Assembly: GCF_032062135.1 (NCBI RefSeq)
Contig: NC_092862.1
Location: 94,135,279 to 94,199,278, forward strand
Origin: Pyxicephalus adspersus
Lineage: Eukaryota; Chordata; Amphibia; Anura; Pyxicephalidae
Direction of reading: 5' to 3'
DNA length: 64,000 bases
Part shown: positions 24,099 to 35,194 of the stretch, piece by piece
How positions within the stretch are numbered: the first letter of the stretch is position 1
Layout of the letters: every line of letters starts with the position of its first letter
Notes under the pieces: generated by a model
Seen by the model: the letters and a program-made list of their open reading frames with translations, nothing else
Database searches by the model: none
What the model was told of the DNA's origin: nothing
Made by a program: the position numbers and the translations under genes

Positions 24099-25601
24099 GG
24101 ACAAACTTTGCTTTCTTTTGGTTATTTCCTGGAAAAAGATTTTTTATTTTTTATGCAGCCATAGACAAAAAAAATTAACAAAACCCTAAAAAACACAACT
24201 AAAAAAACTCTAAAAATAGAATTCTGGTACAAAATATTGCAATAAATTTGTGGTCCTTTTTTCTTGTGACATGAAAAAATAAAAAAAAATGATAAATTTA
24301 TTTTTAATCGGTTGAAAAAAAAATAAAAACACACACACTCAGCAACAAAACAATAGCTAAGAGGAGAATGGGAGGAAGCAAATATTTAGGGCTAAATAGA
24401 GTAAATAAAAGGATAACATGAGGTTAAATAGGAACACATTCTATATTAAGAAAAAACAGGTTGCAGATGTGGGGAAGTACAGTGTGTATAGGATGTTCAT
24501 TGTTAACAACTAGTTAAGAATACCCACTAGTAGGTAAAACATCTTCCATATACTCATCTGAACATTTAGTGGTTTGTTTAGAGTTTAGCTTTAACATTTA
24601 TTAACAGAAAGATATTGTGCTTATAATTAAAATACTATTTCCTGTAGTAGAGTGGGGATTGGACCCAAAGAAACTTCATATTCGAAAAGCACTTCTAGTT
24701 GTCTCATATGTGAAGATTCTACAAACAAACTTTATACAAGCTTTTTAGTTTTTGTTTTAGTGACAGAGTCACTTTAAATAATGAGATTCAGCAGGCTAAA
24801 GGAAAAAAATATTTTGTGTGATTAAATTGACTTAAGTAGTATACAAATGCTTTCTTGGCCATCAATTTATGGTTACACCTTCAAGATCATATTACTCTTT
24901 GGCTCTGCACCATTAATTGTCAGCAGTGATGTAGATTAAGTTGAACAGTTCACAAATGCTCAGACTTGCTAGTGGAAATCAGCGGAAATAATATGACATT
25001 TTTGAAATCCCAAGCAATAGCTTTACCATAGACAGTTACGCAAATGTAAATCACACAGCAGAGAAAACTTGATGAACCCTCCATATGATAACATCCATGG
25101 TTTATGCTGCTGTTTCTTCCTTTTTACTATCGGCTTGAAAGTGCTTAGGCACTTTGTAGCATTCACTTTCCCTGTGCTTTTTTTACAGCAGTATTGGCCA
25201 TGGTGAAACAGATATATAGTAGCCTGGGGATAGCTGTCTGTGTTTTTACAACAAGTGTTGACACCTGATGAGTTGCTCTCTCTTGCTGCTGGAGTTGCAT
25301 GTAGAGTATTTCTGCTCTTTCATTCTTCTGTATGTGAAGGATCATGTCCCTTGGCAGGGAGACTAGGAAACATCTTCATGTGTAATATAACGTTCCTCAT
25401 GTACATGACAGTGTTATTATTACTGTAGGTCTTATTACAAAAATAAATATACACTCATGACAAAGGATCCACAAAGTGCCAGGAACAGAGAACACAGAAG
25501 AGAGAACACAGTGTATTGTGTCCCAGTAATTTGAGCATAAATGTGAATTTTATTTTTACTATGCATTTTTTTTTTTAGCTTTAAAGTGCATATGTACATT
25601 T
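23691..25601. other. Non-coding stretch with an AT microsatellite
   Basis: (AT)n lies at 24063-24096. A-rich and T-rich runs follow at 24140-24330 and give a low-complexity minus frame. No gene supported. Confidence 0.5.
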
Positions 25602-25785
25602 GGGCTATGTTCAGACTGGCAGTGATGTTGCGGTGCGAATGAATAGGGGCAGCAGTGAGTGGTACAGTACAACTCACTGCCACCCACTGTCAAATCTGCA
25701 GATTCTGGTTCTTTAGGAGGTGCCAGCTGCAGGGAGTTGTGTGGAATTGTTTGATGCCTAGGCAGGTCTGAACCTAACCTTCACT
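25602..25785. mobile_element. MITE, GTTCAGAC family
   Basis: The ends GGGCTATGTTCAGACTGGC and the complement of GGTTAGGTTCAGACCTGCC are inverted over about 20 bp. The interior has ACTCACTGCC against GGCAGCAGTGAGT, another inverted pair. Length is about 180 bp. It is related to the segment at 11915-12170. Confidence 0.6.
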
Positions 25786-25946
25786 AACATAAAAGTGTAT
25801 ATAAAAAAGTTCTGACTTCAGTTACTGTATGCTTATTCTGGGCCAGTGATTCAGAAATGATCAAAACCACAGGATAAATAAACCAGTCAGGAAATTATTC
25901 TTTTTAAGAAGTTTGGCAACAGAAGTCCACTTATTTCAGATTTCCT

Positions 25947-26154
25947 TTAACCCCCCTGGCCGCATTTCTGAGCGTGGCTCGGGGTGAAATTTCTTTACAG
26001 AAAGTGGTAACCCTGAGCCCGGCATGCGGGCGTGTGTTGGGGGGGGCGTGCGTGAAATTTAAAATTATAGTATTTTTAAAGTCTTTTTAATTGTCAAATG
26101 TACCAATTTGACCAATTTAAAAATACAAAATAATCATACCGCCAGGGAGTTTAA
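25947..26154. mobile_element. Short TTAA-flanked MITE
   Basis: TTAA occurs at 25947-25950 and 26151-26154. Termini are TTAACCCCCCTGGCCGCA and, inverted at the right, TTAAACTCCCTGGCGGTA. Subterminal GTGGCTCGGGGTGAAATTTC and GTAACCCTGAGCCC echo the tandem subterminal repeats of the larger TTAA elements at 17565 and 58134, so it is probably a 208-bp derivative of that family. Confidence 0.8.
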
Positions 26155-26630
26155 TGCAGAATTTTAATACAAAATAAGGATTTGCTTTGTTGTAGAAAAC
26201 ATCCAGATTTTTAATTGTGGCTAAGCAGTACCCTTACAAATCTACCTTTTGTCTTGAATTCCTGCTGAAAAGTAACTGTAAACATCTTGGTATGGTTTCC
26301 ATGTATACCTGTGTTTACTGGTTCACAGATGTATTTTTATAGGCTCTGCTACCTGTGGCTTGCAACTTTGGGAGATTTGAACAGAGAATTGGTAATATCA
26401 GTGCCATACTGCTCACAGTTCTCCTATCTGGGGGGCTATGGGATAAGGAAGAAAAGCCCTGCTATTACCAGGTTGGTTGCAACCACACTAAAATACAACA
26501 CAGAGCAAGGCATGATAAGTAGTAATAGGGGAAAGATCAGCTGTGGAAAACCATACGCATTATCGGTGACTAGTGTTTCACACTCCGCCTGCCTTTTATA
26601 GGTACAGCCTCCAGACCTCACAGTCTACAG
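26155..26630. other. Non-coding stretch
   Basis: The 104-codon plus frame at 26287-26601 has an antisense competitor and no recognisable domain. No gene called. Confidence 0.4.
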
Positions 26631-26800
26631 CAGTGTTTTTCAACCAGGGTTTCTTGAGAGGTTGCTAGGGGTTCCTTGAGCAATGAGCATTTTGTGACTC
26701 TCAATTTAACAGACACCAATGATCTTTTCGGTTGTCTGTTAGGATGACATTCTTTCTACTGGCCAGCAGTGTAAGAGGCATTCTTCTCACTGACCACCAC
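26631..26800 (+). mobile_element. hAT terminal fragment, family H (copy 1)
   Basis: It starts CAGTGTTTTTCAACCAGGGT and continues TTGAGCAATGAGCATTTTGT and GATGACATTCTTTCTACTGG. The same order of motifs is found inverted at 50890-51087, which confirms a repeat family. The CAGTGTTTTTCAACCAGGG end is typical of hAT elements. The right-hand end is not seen. Confidence 0.7.
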
Positions 26801-26884
26801 TCTTAGAACTTAGAAACTTTAGAAGGGGTGAGAATGGGTCAAAGAACTAGATCACATACAGTATATGGAACAACTTACTGTGTG

Positions 26885-27450
26885 TACGCGTTCCCACTCC
26901 CAAAAAAAGTGAGGACACGGCGTTCTCACCCTTGCCCACCACCTTTCACCCCTGCTCTGGGATCTATTTGCTAGTCAGCTCTGGGGTTGGTCATGGCAAT
27001 GTTTGTATTATTTGGTTACCCCACATTCCTTTCTCTCCCTCCTGTTCCCCTTACCAATCCCTAGTCCACAGTGATCACCTAACTTTCCATTTCTTTCTGT
27101 CCTGGCCTCTTCTGTTTCCTCCTTTTTTTTCTCTCTGACTTATCTAGTTGTGTTGGAGTTGTCTATTTATTGGCTGGTTCTCTTTACTTCCTGTTTCACC
27201 TGGCCAACTCAGTTTTCCAATGGGCCAAAGCAGTATTGATATTACCTTGACAAATTTCAACACTGTTTCTAAGTATGCCTAAAGGCTTTGATTGATATTT
27301 CTTGATATTGGTATTGTCTGTGAAACTAGGAACTGGTTGTAACATGGTTTTCTTGTAACTGGAGTTGTTTCCTTCTGTCTACCTGTCCCTAATATTACTT
27401 TGTTCTCTGTAATGTTTTCAATATTTGAAAAATTTTAATAAAAATCAGAT
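26885..27450 (+). repeat. Possible LINE 3' untranslated region
   Basis: A pyrimidine-rich segment ends in TTTGTTCTCTGTAATGTTTT and then TTTTAATAAAAATCAG, the layout of Tx1/L1 LINE 3' ends. There is no coding relic to confirm it. Confidence 0.35.
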
Positions 27451-28854
27451 TTTCACAGAAATTATAGAAGGGGTTCTATGTAGACCTTTTAAGTTATTTC
27501 AAGCGTTACCATGTGATAGAATGATTGAAAATGTATAGTCTTTAAAAATTTGTGGATGTTTTATATACCAACTATAGACTCAAAAATTTTCAGCAGCGGA
27601 ACAAACATGTTTTGAATTTCAAAATGTTCTCCCTGGAAGTTTAATACTAAATAAAATTCATCAAGGAATCAGCATGAATCAGCATTCCCGTCTATACTTT
27701 GTATTTCTTTTTTTACATATGAAGACTCATATGTATAAACAGATTAGATTAAAAAATACTTCTAAAATTATTCTTAAATTGAGACATTACCAGGTGTTTT
27801 TGTCTTTGAATTGAATTTTCTAATATTTAAACATTTGTGTTGTGCATGAATAATAATTTCTAGTTTAGTGTTAAGCAAAATGGAATTTTAGGTATTGTAT
27901 TTTTTTATATTGTGCTTCTTTGCATGCAAACATGAATGCTAGATTAAACACTTACAGATGTTCTTTTCAATCTAAGAAAAACTTTCACATAACCTCAATC
28001 CTGTCTGTTGTATAATTTGTATTGGTTTGGCTATTAAATGGATACAGTGTTTTTATGTTTCCAAAAAATAAATTTAAGGTTTAGAGAATATGGTGTGGGA
28101 AGATAAACATATGATGATAATAGTTTGGAGACTGATTAGGATTTTATAGTTTTTAAGTGCTATGTGAAAAATATAGGAAATGTCAACATATGCTTTATAT
28201 TAATAGATACTTGGATACTGGTTCTTGCCAACAAAATTAGGTTACTCTGTGTTCTCCTAATATTAAATTGAATAACCCATTAAAACTGAAATATTCATAT
28301 ATGTGAAGCTAGGAAAATGAACAGCTTTCTTATCCTTTCCAACTTAGTTGTGTTAAGTAGTAAAATGCGAGAAAGTTTTTTCTCCCACAATCGGTAAATG
28401 CCTATACTTCATAAAAGCTAAACTTGTATTAAACTAGAAAAAATAAACCCCAAAATGTATTAGGATAGTTTTGTATTAGATATGTGTGGGCATGATGTAA
28501 TCATATGAAAACAGCATTACTTTAGGAGCTCCCTGTATGGCCTGCCCTCTCTCTGTTACTGTTGAAATTCCTTGATAAGTGAAAGGTAGCTTTGTATTCT
28601 GTGTCTTGGTTCAACTGACGAGAGAGCATGATACTATTGACTGTGTTTCTCCCGAGAGATATCCCCTTCTCTGTGATGATGCAATGAAGTATTAGAAATG
28701 GGGAGAAGCAAAATGTGGCACTGCTGGACTACCTATACTTTCCTTATTCAAAAAGTGCCCCCATGGGGGCCTGAGTAAGTTGGGTGGCTGGGTCCCAAGT
28801 CAATTCTATACAGGGTTCCAGTGTTGGCTATGTCTGCCAGTGGGTAGGATCAAC
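27451..28854. other. Non-coding AT-rich stretch
   Basis: No gene or repeat recognised. A perfect 14-bp palindrome GCCCCCATGGGGGC lies at 28757-28770. Confidence 0.45.
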
Positions 28855-28970
28855 GGTCCTGATTTATTAAGCTCTGCATTGCTGAAAGGTTATACTTTCA
28901 TCAGTAAAGCTGGATGATACAGAAAAAAACATAAAATGTTATTGACTTTGATTATTTCTAATGCATCATA
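28855..28970. mobile_element. Half of a palindromic MITE, family A
   Basis: GGTCCTGATTTATTAAGCTC, then GAAAGGTTATACTTTCATCA and GTAAAGCTGGATGATACAG match the left half of the elements at 13645 and 57756. The right half is missing or unrecognisable. Confidence 0.65.
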
Positions 28971-29059
28971 AAAGAACACTTGATCAAAAGGTAATATAAA
29001 TACTTCAATAAGGGAACTGGGTTTGACAAAACTACAAAGAGACCAAGAATAAATTGACG

Positions 29060-29067
29060 GATGTGAC
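29060..29067. repeat. Left 8-bp target-site duplication of the hAT
   Basis: GATGTGAC here matches GTTGTGAC at 35195-35202 in 7 of 8 positions. An 8-bp duplication is diagnostic of hAT insertion. Confidence 0.8.
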
Positions 29068-29955
29068 TATAGATGAGCGAATTTCTCAAAAATTCGATTC
29101 AGCCGGTTCGCCAAATTTTTCGAAAAAATTTGCTTCCACCCAAATTTATTTGTGGCAAATCATTTTAAAAAACGGCTATTTCTGGGCTGCAGAGAGCCTT
29201 GATAGTGGTGTAGAACACTGTGTAACACGCATAGGGAGTCTGCTGTGGTAGTGAAATAATACTGTAAGTCAGTATGACATGCAGATGACAGGCGTTGCTA
29301 TTAGAATCACTGCACACTTCACTTATTTGGGCAGTCACGGGGCCAAAACTGACCAAATAACTCTAGTATGAACTCAGCCTTACAGGTCCATGTTAGCGTC
29401 AAGAAGAAGCACACTCCTTTTACACCCTTGTCAGCTGATTCCACATAGATGTCTACAGAACCTGTTCTATTAACCGCTTATACAAGTAGAGCCCCCCCGA
29501 CAGAGTGGAGAAGGTGTCAGCAGTAAGTTTGTGTTGACGTCACTGATTATTTTGCCCTTCCTCTGATCCGTCAGAACAATAACCCACAAAAAACAGATCC
29601 TGTCTGTGGAGCATATCCCTTCACTCAGCATTCAGCATTCAGTCAGCATTTGATCAATAATCCATCAGTATTGCTAATGCCAAAAAAACAGAGATGACAC
29701 GTGAATGGAATATTTGCATGTCTTCTGTGTTTTTTACCCACTCTTGCTTTTGGCTACCAAATCATAAGCCAATTATGATGGGACCATACAGACCTTACAG
29801 CTGCTACACAGACAGGATTCGTTGTGCACCTCCTTTTTCCTTCCTTCTGACAGATCAGAAGAAGGGTCAAATAAATAGTGATGTCTTTCAGGCCAAAAAG
29901 GCAAAATAGTGGCCCAGTCATGGAGTGGGGAGGGTGGAAAAACAGCTCGAGAACT
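29068..29955. other. hAT left terminal region, non-coding
   Basis: After about 100 bp of TTCG/CGAA-rich terminal sequence comes unique-looking DNA with no protein signal. ATTCAGCATTCAGTCAGCAT near 29629-29648 is a small tandem repetition. The region lies 3' of the transposase. Confidence 0.6.
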
Positions 29956-31030
29956 CCACAGAGTGGCACAATGTCTGGAGGTGNNNNNNNNNNNNNNNNN
30001 NNNNNNNNNNNNNNNNNNNNNNNNNNNNNNNNNNNNNNNNNNNNNNNNNNNNNNNNNNNNNNNNNNNNNNNNNNNNNNNNNNNNNNNNNNNNNNNNNNNN
30101 NNNNNNNNNNNNNNNNNNNNNNNNNNNNNNNNNNNNNNNNNNNNNNNNNNNNNNNNNNNNNNNNNNNNNNNNNNNNNNNNNNNNNNNNNNNNNNNNNNNN
30201 NNNNNNNNNNNNNNGTGGAGGTGGCGGCAGCATCAGGAGGCCACAGAGTGGCACAATGACAGGGTCTGGAGTTGGCGACAGCATGAGTAGGCCACGAAGT
30301 GGCACAATGACAGAGTCTGGAGGTGGCCACAGCATCAGGAGTCCACAGAGTGGCACAATGACAGAGTGTGGAGGTGGCAGCAGCAGCAGAATCAGGCGGA
30401 GATCACAGAGTGGCACAATGACAGAGTCTGGAGTTGGCGAAAGCATCAGGAGGCCACAGAGTGGCACAATGAGAGAGTCTGGAGGTGGTGGCAGCAGCAG
30501 CATCAGGAAGAGGCCACAGAGTGGCACAATGACAGAGTCTGGAGGTGGGGGCAGCATCAGGAGGCCACAGTGTGGCACAATGACAGTGTGGAGGTGGCGG
30601 CAACAGCAGCATCAGGCAGTAACCACAGAGTGGCACAATGACCGAGTGTGGAGGTGGCAGCAGCATGAGGAAGCCACAGAGTGGCACAATGACAGAGTGT
30701 GGAGTTGGCGACAGCATCAGGAGGCTACAGAGCGGCACAATGGCATAGTGTGGAGGTGGCGGCAGCATCAGGAGGCCACAGAGTGGCACAATGACCGAGT
30801 GTGGAGGTGGCAGCAGCAGCAGCAGCATCAGGAAGAGACCACAGAGTGGCACAATTACAGAGTCTGGAGGTGGCGGCAGCAGCATCAGGAGGATACCACA
30901 GAGTGGCAAGGTGACATAGTGTTGAGATGGCAGCAACAGCATGAGGAGACCACAGAGTGGCAAGGTGACATAGTGTGAAGATAGCAGCATCAGGGTACCA
31001 CAAAGTGACCCGGTGACAGAGAGGGGCGGA
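29956..31030. repeat. 51-bp minisatellite inside the hAT
   Basis: About 15 visible units of GGAGGTGGCGGCAGCATCAG plus GAGGCCACAGAGTGGCACAA plus TGACAGAGTCT. Unit starts at CCACAGAG fall at 30241, 30292, 30343, 30403, 30454, 30514, 30565, 30623, 30674, 30725, 30776, 30839, 30896, 30950 and 30998. Spacing is mostly 51, with 48, 54, 57, 60 and 63 produced by AGC/CAG triplet changes, and one 58. Because almost all steps are multiples of three, long stop-free frames run through it on both strands. These include a 366-codon plus frame across the gap. I regard them as artefacts: the array lies 3' of the transposase stop and the peptides are pure repeat. Confidence 0.95.
29984..30214. other. Assembly gap of 231 N
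   Basis: The N run falls inside the 51-bp minisatellite. It was probably caused by failure to assemble the array, so its true length may differ from 231. Confidence 0.98.
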
Positions 31031-31170
31031 GGGTGGCAATACCAGTACCCGCTGAAGAAGGTGGGTAAAAGAATTGGACCATTTGGCATCTGACGTGTGG
31101 TATCAGGCAGGTGGCAGCATCAGAGTAGTAGATCTCTTTTGTCAAGTTTTGGTGAGGTGGCATGGATCAT

Positions 31171-34100
31171 CTATTCAGATCCATCAGGCATTGGTCGAGG
31201 AAAATCCTGGCAGATCCACGCCTGATTCATCTTGACAAAAGTCAGTCTCTCCACATTTTGGGTGGGCAGGCGAGTTCTTCTTGGGGTAACTTTGGCCCCC
31301 GCCGCACTAAACACCCGCTCTGATGCCACACTACTGGCCGGGCAGGACAGCTTTTCCAGGGCAAACTTGGCCAGTTGCAGGCACAAATCCAGTTTGGCTA
31401 CCCAGTAGTCCAGCGGATCTTCAATCACGGCTGGCAGAGTGCACTCCAAGTATGTCACCACCTGCTGGTTCAGGTTCTGCTCTATGTCTAGCTGCTGGTG
31501 AGTAGTATCTTTACTATGTGAGTGAAGAAAGCTGCTCATCAGCGACTCTAGACTCAGGCTGCTGCTGATGGAGCTGGTACTGCTCCTGCCACCACACCCG
31601 TCCCCAGCAGCCATGACAGTGGAATGCAGAGGGCCCCCACCGGTCAGACCTGCGAGAGGATGGACATATTTTGTCCTCCCTCTCAGCGGGTGTAAAAAAG
31701 GCCCTCATTTTGGACCGGTAGCGAGGGTCCAACAAGGTGAAGAGTCATTCCTCTGCCGAATGACGACAGTTCGGCTGTCACTACGCAAGCAAGTGACATG
31801 CAGCGGGCCATTTGTGCAAGTGACTCGGAGGGACTCTCTGCCTCCATCTCTGGATACTGCATACTGCCACGGTGTGTCTGGGTCTTCTGCCTTGTCTTCC
31901 TCATCTCCCGCTTGCTCCTCTGGCTGTTCCTGCTCCTCCTCTCCTATCACCTGAGTAGAAAAACCACCCATTTTCCTATACATTGCCTGTGCTCCAATGT
32001 CCGTCTCCTCCTCCTCCAGTTCAGCCCCCACAGGGCTCATGAGGCTGTGAGATCTAGGCACCACGTCTCCAGTCCCCTTACCAGCCAGATTTACCAGCAT
32101 CTGTTCCAGGACATGAAGCAGTGGAATGACGTTGTTTATCCCGTAGTCCTGGCGACTGACAAATAACGTGGCCTCCTCAAAGGGCCTGAGCAAACGGCAG
32201 GTGTCACGCATGAGCTGCCACTGGCTGACATCGAAGTTACACATAGGAGTACTCCTATCTGCTTGGATCATCAAGAATTTGTTGATGGTCTTTCTCTGTT
32301 CGTATAGTCGGTCCAACATATGGAGGGTGGAATTCCAACAGGTGGAAACGTCGCATATCAGCCTATGTTGGGATTGCCGTTCTGCCGCTGCAGCTCAAGG
32401 AGGTTGTGCGTTGCGGTGTACGAGTGGCTGAAGTGCATGCAAAGTTTCCTGGCCATTTTTATGATGTCTTGCAGATGGGTGAAAGACTTCAGGAACCGCT
32501 CGACAACCAGATTGAACACATGTGCCATGCAGGGTGCATGGCTCTGCCTTCCTTGACGCAGCGCCGACACCATGTTCTTTCCATTGTCGGTCACCATGGT
32601 TCCGATTTTGAGTTGTCGCGGAGAAAGACAGGATTCGATTTCTTGATGAATCACACGGAGCAGTTCCTCCCCTGTATGACTCCGTTCGCCCAGGCAAACC
32701 AGGTTCAAAACAGCGTGACACCGCCCTGCACATGTGGTATGCTGAAGGAGCACTGTGAGTTGTCCCTGCAGTGGAGGCTGAGGACGCGGTGGAGGATGAG
32801 GAGGCATAGGCGGACGTTGTCGCAGGACCAGCGGCGTGAGAACCTGGAGGCGGAAGCAGTGTCACCTGGCCAAATTGCTGGTGTGGCTGTGCAGGAACCA
32901 CATACACCCTGTGGGCCGTAAAGGACATGTATTGTCCCTGACCTTAGTTACAGCTCTACACGTCGGCGCTGCCGTGCACTTTGGCAGACAGCGACAGGCT
33001 CAAGGACTGGCCCACCTTCTGTTCTACATATTTGTGCAGGGCTGGTAATGCCTTTTTCGCAAAGGTGCAGAGTCCACCACTTGGAAAGGGGGGGACTGCA
33101 GCACCAACAAATTGGACAGGAGCACATTCAGCTGCTGCGCCGTTTGATGAGTGCACGCTTACTGTTGTCTCTTGGCAATCTCGATTGCTGACGGAATGAC
33201 TGACGAGGGGTAGGAGGAGGAAGAGCAGGTGCATCTGGATCAGCAGAAGATGGAAATGACATACAGCTCCATTCGGCTGAGGTGGTGGAGCCTTGACCGC
33301 CTGAAACCCGGTGCGTGCCACTGGGCGATGCAGCGGTTGCTGCGGCAGGCTGGACCACCACATCGGAGCCACAGTTCTCCCAGGCCACTTCATGGTGAGG
33401 CTGCATATGTTGACGTAGGGCCGTGGTGCCAACATTGGCACCCTGGCCACGCTTCACCTTCTGCCCACATATTCTACATATGGCCATGTTAACCTCCTCC
33501 GGTTGCTTAACAAAAAACTGCCACACCGCTGAGTAGGGGATTTTCCCCCAACACTCCGCACTGACTGACTGCTACCGCCACTGCCTCCGTGAACCCCTGC
33601 ACCACTACTTCCCGGGCAGGTAGGCTGCTCCAAAGCAGGTGGTCTACCCTGGGCATGTTTGGCTCCTGAACTCCCACTGCTGCCACCCTGCTGACTTCCA
33701 GTCATGCTACCACCTTGATGGCTCAGCCGCTGCCTCACGGGCAAGCTGCCACCCTCTTTATCTGATGATGATGAAGCCCCTTATTCACTCGGCTTCCAAG
33801 TGCGATCGGCTTCATCATCATTGAGTAGTGCCTGCACATTACTGATGACCGCTCGCAACACCACCTTCCACGCCACTCTCCTCATCATTACTTGCCCGCC
33901 TATCGGAGGAAGCGGCGGATGCCTCCTCCAGATCTTGGCTGGGCAGTAACTGCTAACTGTCCTCTACTAGCTCGTCCTCACTGTATAGTGGAGCTGAGCC
34001 CACAGCATACAATACTTCTGTGGCAGGGAACAGCAAAGGACAGAGGCAGGTTGAGGACAGATGAGGGCACAGGACCTGCTCCCGGGCCATGCCAACTAAG

Positions 34101-34361
34101 GGTTGTGTCGGACGAACCCACCGACTGTTGGCTGGGGGTGTCTGATGTCACTTGGGATAAGGTGGATGACCGAGTTAACCAATCAAGAACTGTTGGGTTG
34201 CTGGTCAAGACACGACCGCTAGATGACACCGGGAGCTCAGGCCTCTCACTGCGACTCCTGCTGACATGCCCCCTTACTCTGCTGCGACCTCTGTTTGCGC
34301 CAGAAACATTTAGGCCTCTGCCACTCCTCTGTGCATGGCCCGGCACTTCTCTGTCTGACAT
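31171..34361 (-). pseudogene. hAT transposase (BED finger + hATC), frameshifted
   Basis: The start is ATG at 34361-34359 (MSDREVPGHAQRSGRG), a basic Ser/Arg-rich N-terminus read to 33978. A frameshift leads to an acidic segment with SEDELVEDS, then a Ser/Gly-rich linker. The BED finger is at 33530-33390: VWQFFVKQPEEVNMAICRIC, then ALRQHMQPHH, giving Cys-x2-Cys and His-x3-His. TAHRVYVV follows near 32920. The catalytic block TDNGKNMVSAL is at 32591-32559 and CMAHVFNLVVERFLK at about 32531-32487. CDVSTCWNSTLHMLDRL follows at about 32355-32305 and LDPRYRSKM at 31735-31709. The C-terminal dimerisation (hATC) domain has DPLDYW at 31419-31402 and SERVFSAAG at 31323-31297, ending with QAWI before the stop. 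Frame changes are needed near 33977, 33515, 33130, 32880, 32360, 31730 and 31610, and in-frame stops occur in the acidic region. All domains of an autonomous hAT are recognisable but the gene is broken. Confidence 0.88.
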
Positions 34362-34410
34362 ACTTTTAGCTGAACTAAATAAATTAAAAGCAAATTAAAA
34401 CACCCCTAAA

Positions 34411-34755
34411 AGCGACGAATATATTTTTCTTTTGTACAGAAATAGGCCACTAAATGCTTTCACCACAAATAAATGCAACAGTGAACTGCGTAAATATTTT
34501 TCTTTTTGTACTCAAATACGTCACTAAACGCTTTCACCACATATAACTGCAGAAGTGAACTGAGAATATATTTTTCTTTTTGTACTGAAATAGGCCACTA
34601 AACGCTTTCACCGCAAATACCTGCAACAGTGAAGTGCGTATATATTTTTCTTTTTGTACTGAAATAGGCCACTAAACACTTTCACTACATATAACTGCAG
34701 AAGTGAAATGCGTATATATTTTTCTTATTCCACAGATATAAGCCACTAAAGGCAT
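34411..34755. repeat. 74-bp tandem array in the hAT 5' leader
   Basis: GTAC(T/A)(G/C)AAATA-G-CACTAAA blocks start at 34434, 34508, 34582 and 34656, exactly 74 bp apart, with a degenerate fifth at 34730. Alternate units differ consistently: units 1 and 3 carry TGCAACAGTGAA and units 2 and 4 carry CTGCAGAAGTGAA. The array is therefore a 148-bp dimer repeated twice. It lies between the TATA box at 34953 and the transposase start at 34361, that is in the presumed 5' leader. Confidence 0.9.
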
Positions 34756-34952
34756 TTCAACATAGCACTTGCACCCCAATAACAAGAACAAATTGCTGGA
34801 ATGACAGAGCTGTATAATGGCTATTTGGATCCCCAAATAATCTTTCCCTGAACTTGTAAATCACTTTTCTAGCACTGTCCCTAGCGCCTTCTGAGGTCTC
34901 TCCCTGCACTAAGATGCTGTGAAATGATTCCTCTCTATCCTTTCCCTGCACT

Positions 34953-34975
34953 TATTTATAGGGCTGTGACATCAC
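34953..34975 (-). promoter_or_regulatory. TATA box and CRE-like site of the hAT transposase
   Basis: On the minus strand TGATGTCA (34967-34974, a one-base variant of the cAMP response element TGACGTCA) lies just upstream of CTATAAATA (34953-34961), about 590 bp before the transposase ATG. Position, order and strand suit a core promoter for the minus-strand gene. Functional status is inferred. Confidence 0.55.
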
Positions 34976-35085
34976 AGGGCTGGCTGGCTGCTGATTGGCT
35001 GCATGCATGGCATTATGGGTCATCCCACCTTCCCCGAGTTCCTTGCCCCATGTCCTCACACGTGTAGCCACCATTTTAGAAAAAT

Positions 35086-35194
35086 TGTGATTCGTTACCA
35101 CGAATCACGAGGAAATTCGCATTTGTTGCGAATCAGATTTTTTCTGAAATTCAGATCGAATTCCACTTCGTCAGCTTCGAATCGCTCATCTCTA
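35086..35194. repeat. hAT right terminal region with small palindromes
   Basis: GTGATTCG-TTACCA-CGAATCAC (35087-35108) and ATTCGCATTTGTTGCGAAT (35116-35134) are hairpins next to the terminal repeat. TTCGAATCGCTCATCTCTA closes the element. Comparable TTCG/CGAA palindromes sit at the left end (29110-29130). Such subterminal motifs are usual binding sites for hAT transposase. Confidence 0.75.

Larger units (their letters stand above)
29068..35194 (-). mobile_element. Large hAT transposon, 6.1 kb, full length with gap
   Basis: The left end begins TATAGATGAGCGAATTT and the right end, inverted, begins TAGAGATGAGCGATTCGAAG. Both then run into A/T-rich sequence studded with TTCG and CGAA. The 8-bp flanks match at 7 of 8 positions. 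Reading on the minus strand from 35194, it holds a palindromic terminal region, a TATA box, a 74-bp tandem array, a transposase reading region of about 3.2 kb, a 51-bp minisatellite containing a 231-base assembly gap, and a terminal non-coding region. The transposase has frameshifts and stops, so this copy is not autonomous as assembled. It is the only element in the window with both ends, duplication and a near-complete coding region. Confidence 0.9.

Noticed and set aside
29878..30978. 366-codon plus-strand frame (and a 274-codon minus frame) across 29.75-31.0 kb
   Set aside because: It consists of minisatellite units translated through an N gap. It is open on both strands because units are multiples of three, and it lies 3' of the transposase.
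32406..32921. 171-codon plus-strand frame
   Set aside because: It is antisense to the transposase catalytic region (TDNGKNM, CMAHVFNLV), which explains the open frame.
33892..34398. 168-codon plus-strand frame
   Set aside because: It is antisense to the basic N-terminus of the hAT transposase and has no domain.
34411..34755. Regularly spaced 74-bp repeats resembling a CRISPR-like array
   Set aside because: Units are directly adjacent with no unique spacers, they lie inside an hAT transposon, and the DNA is eukaryotic.
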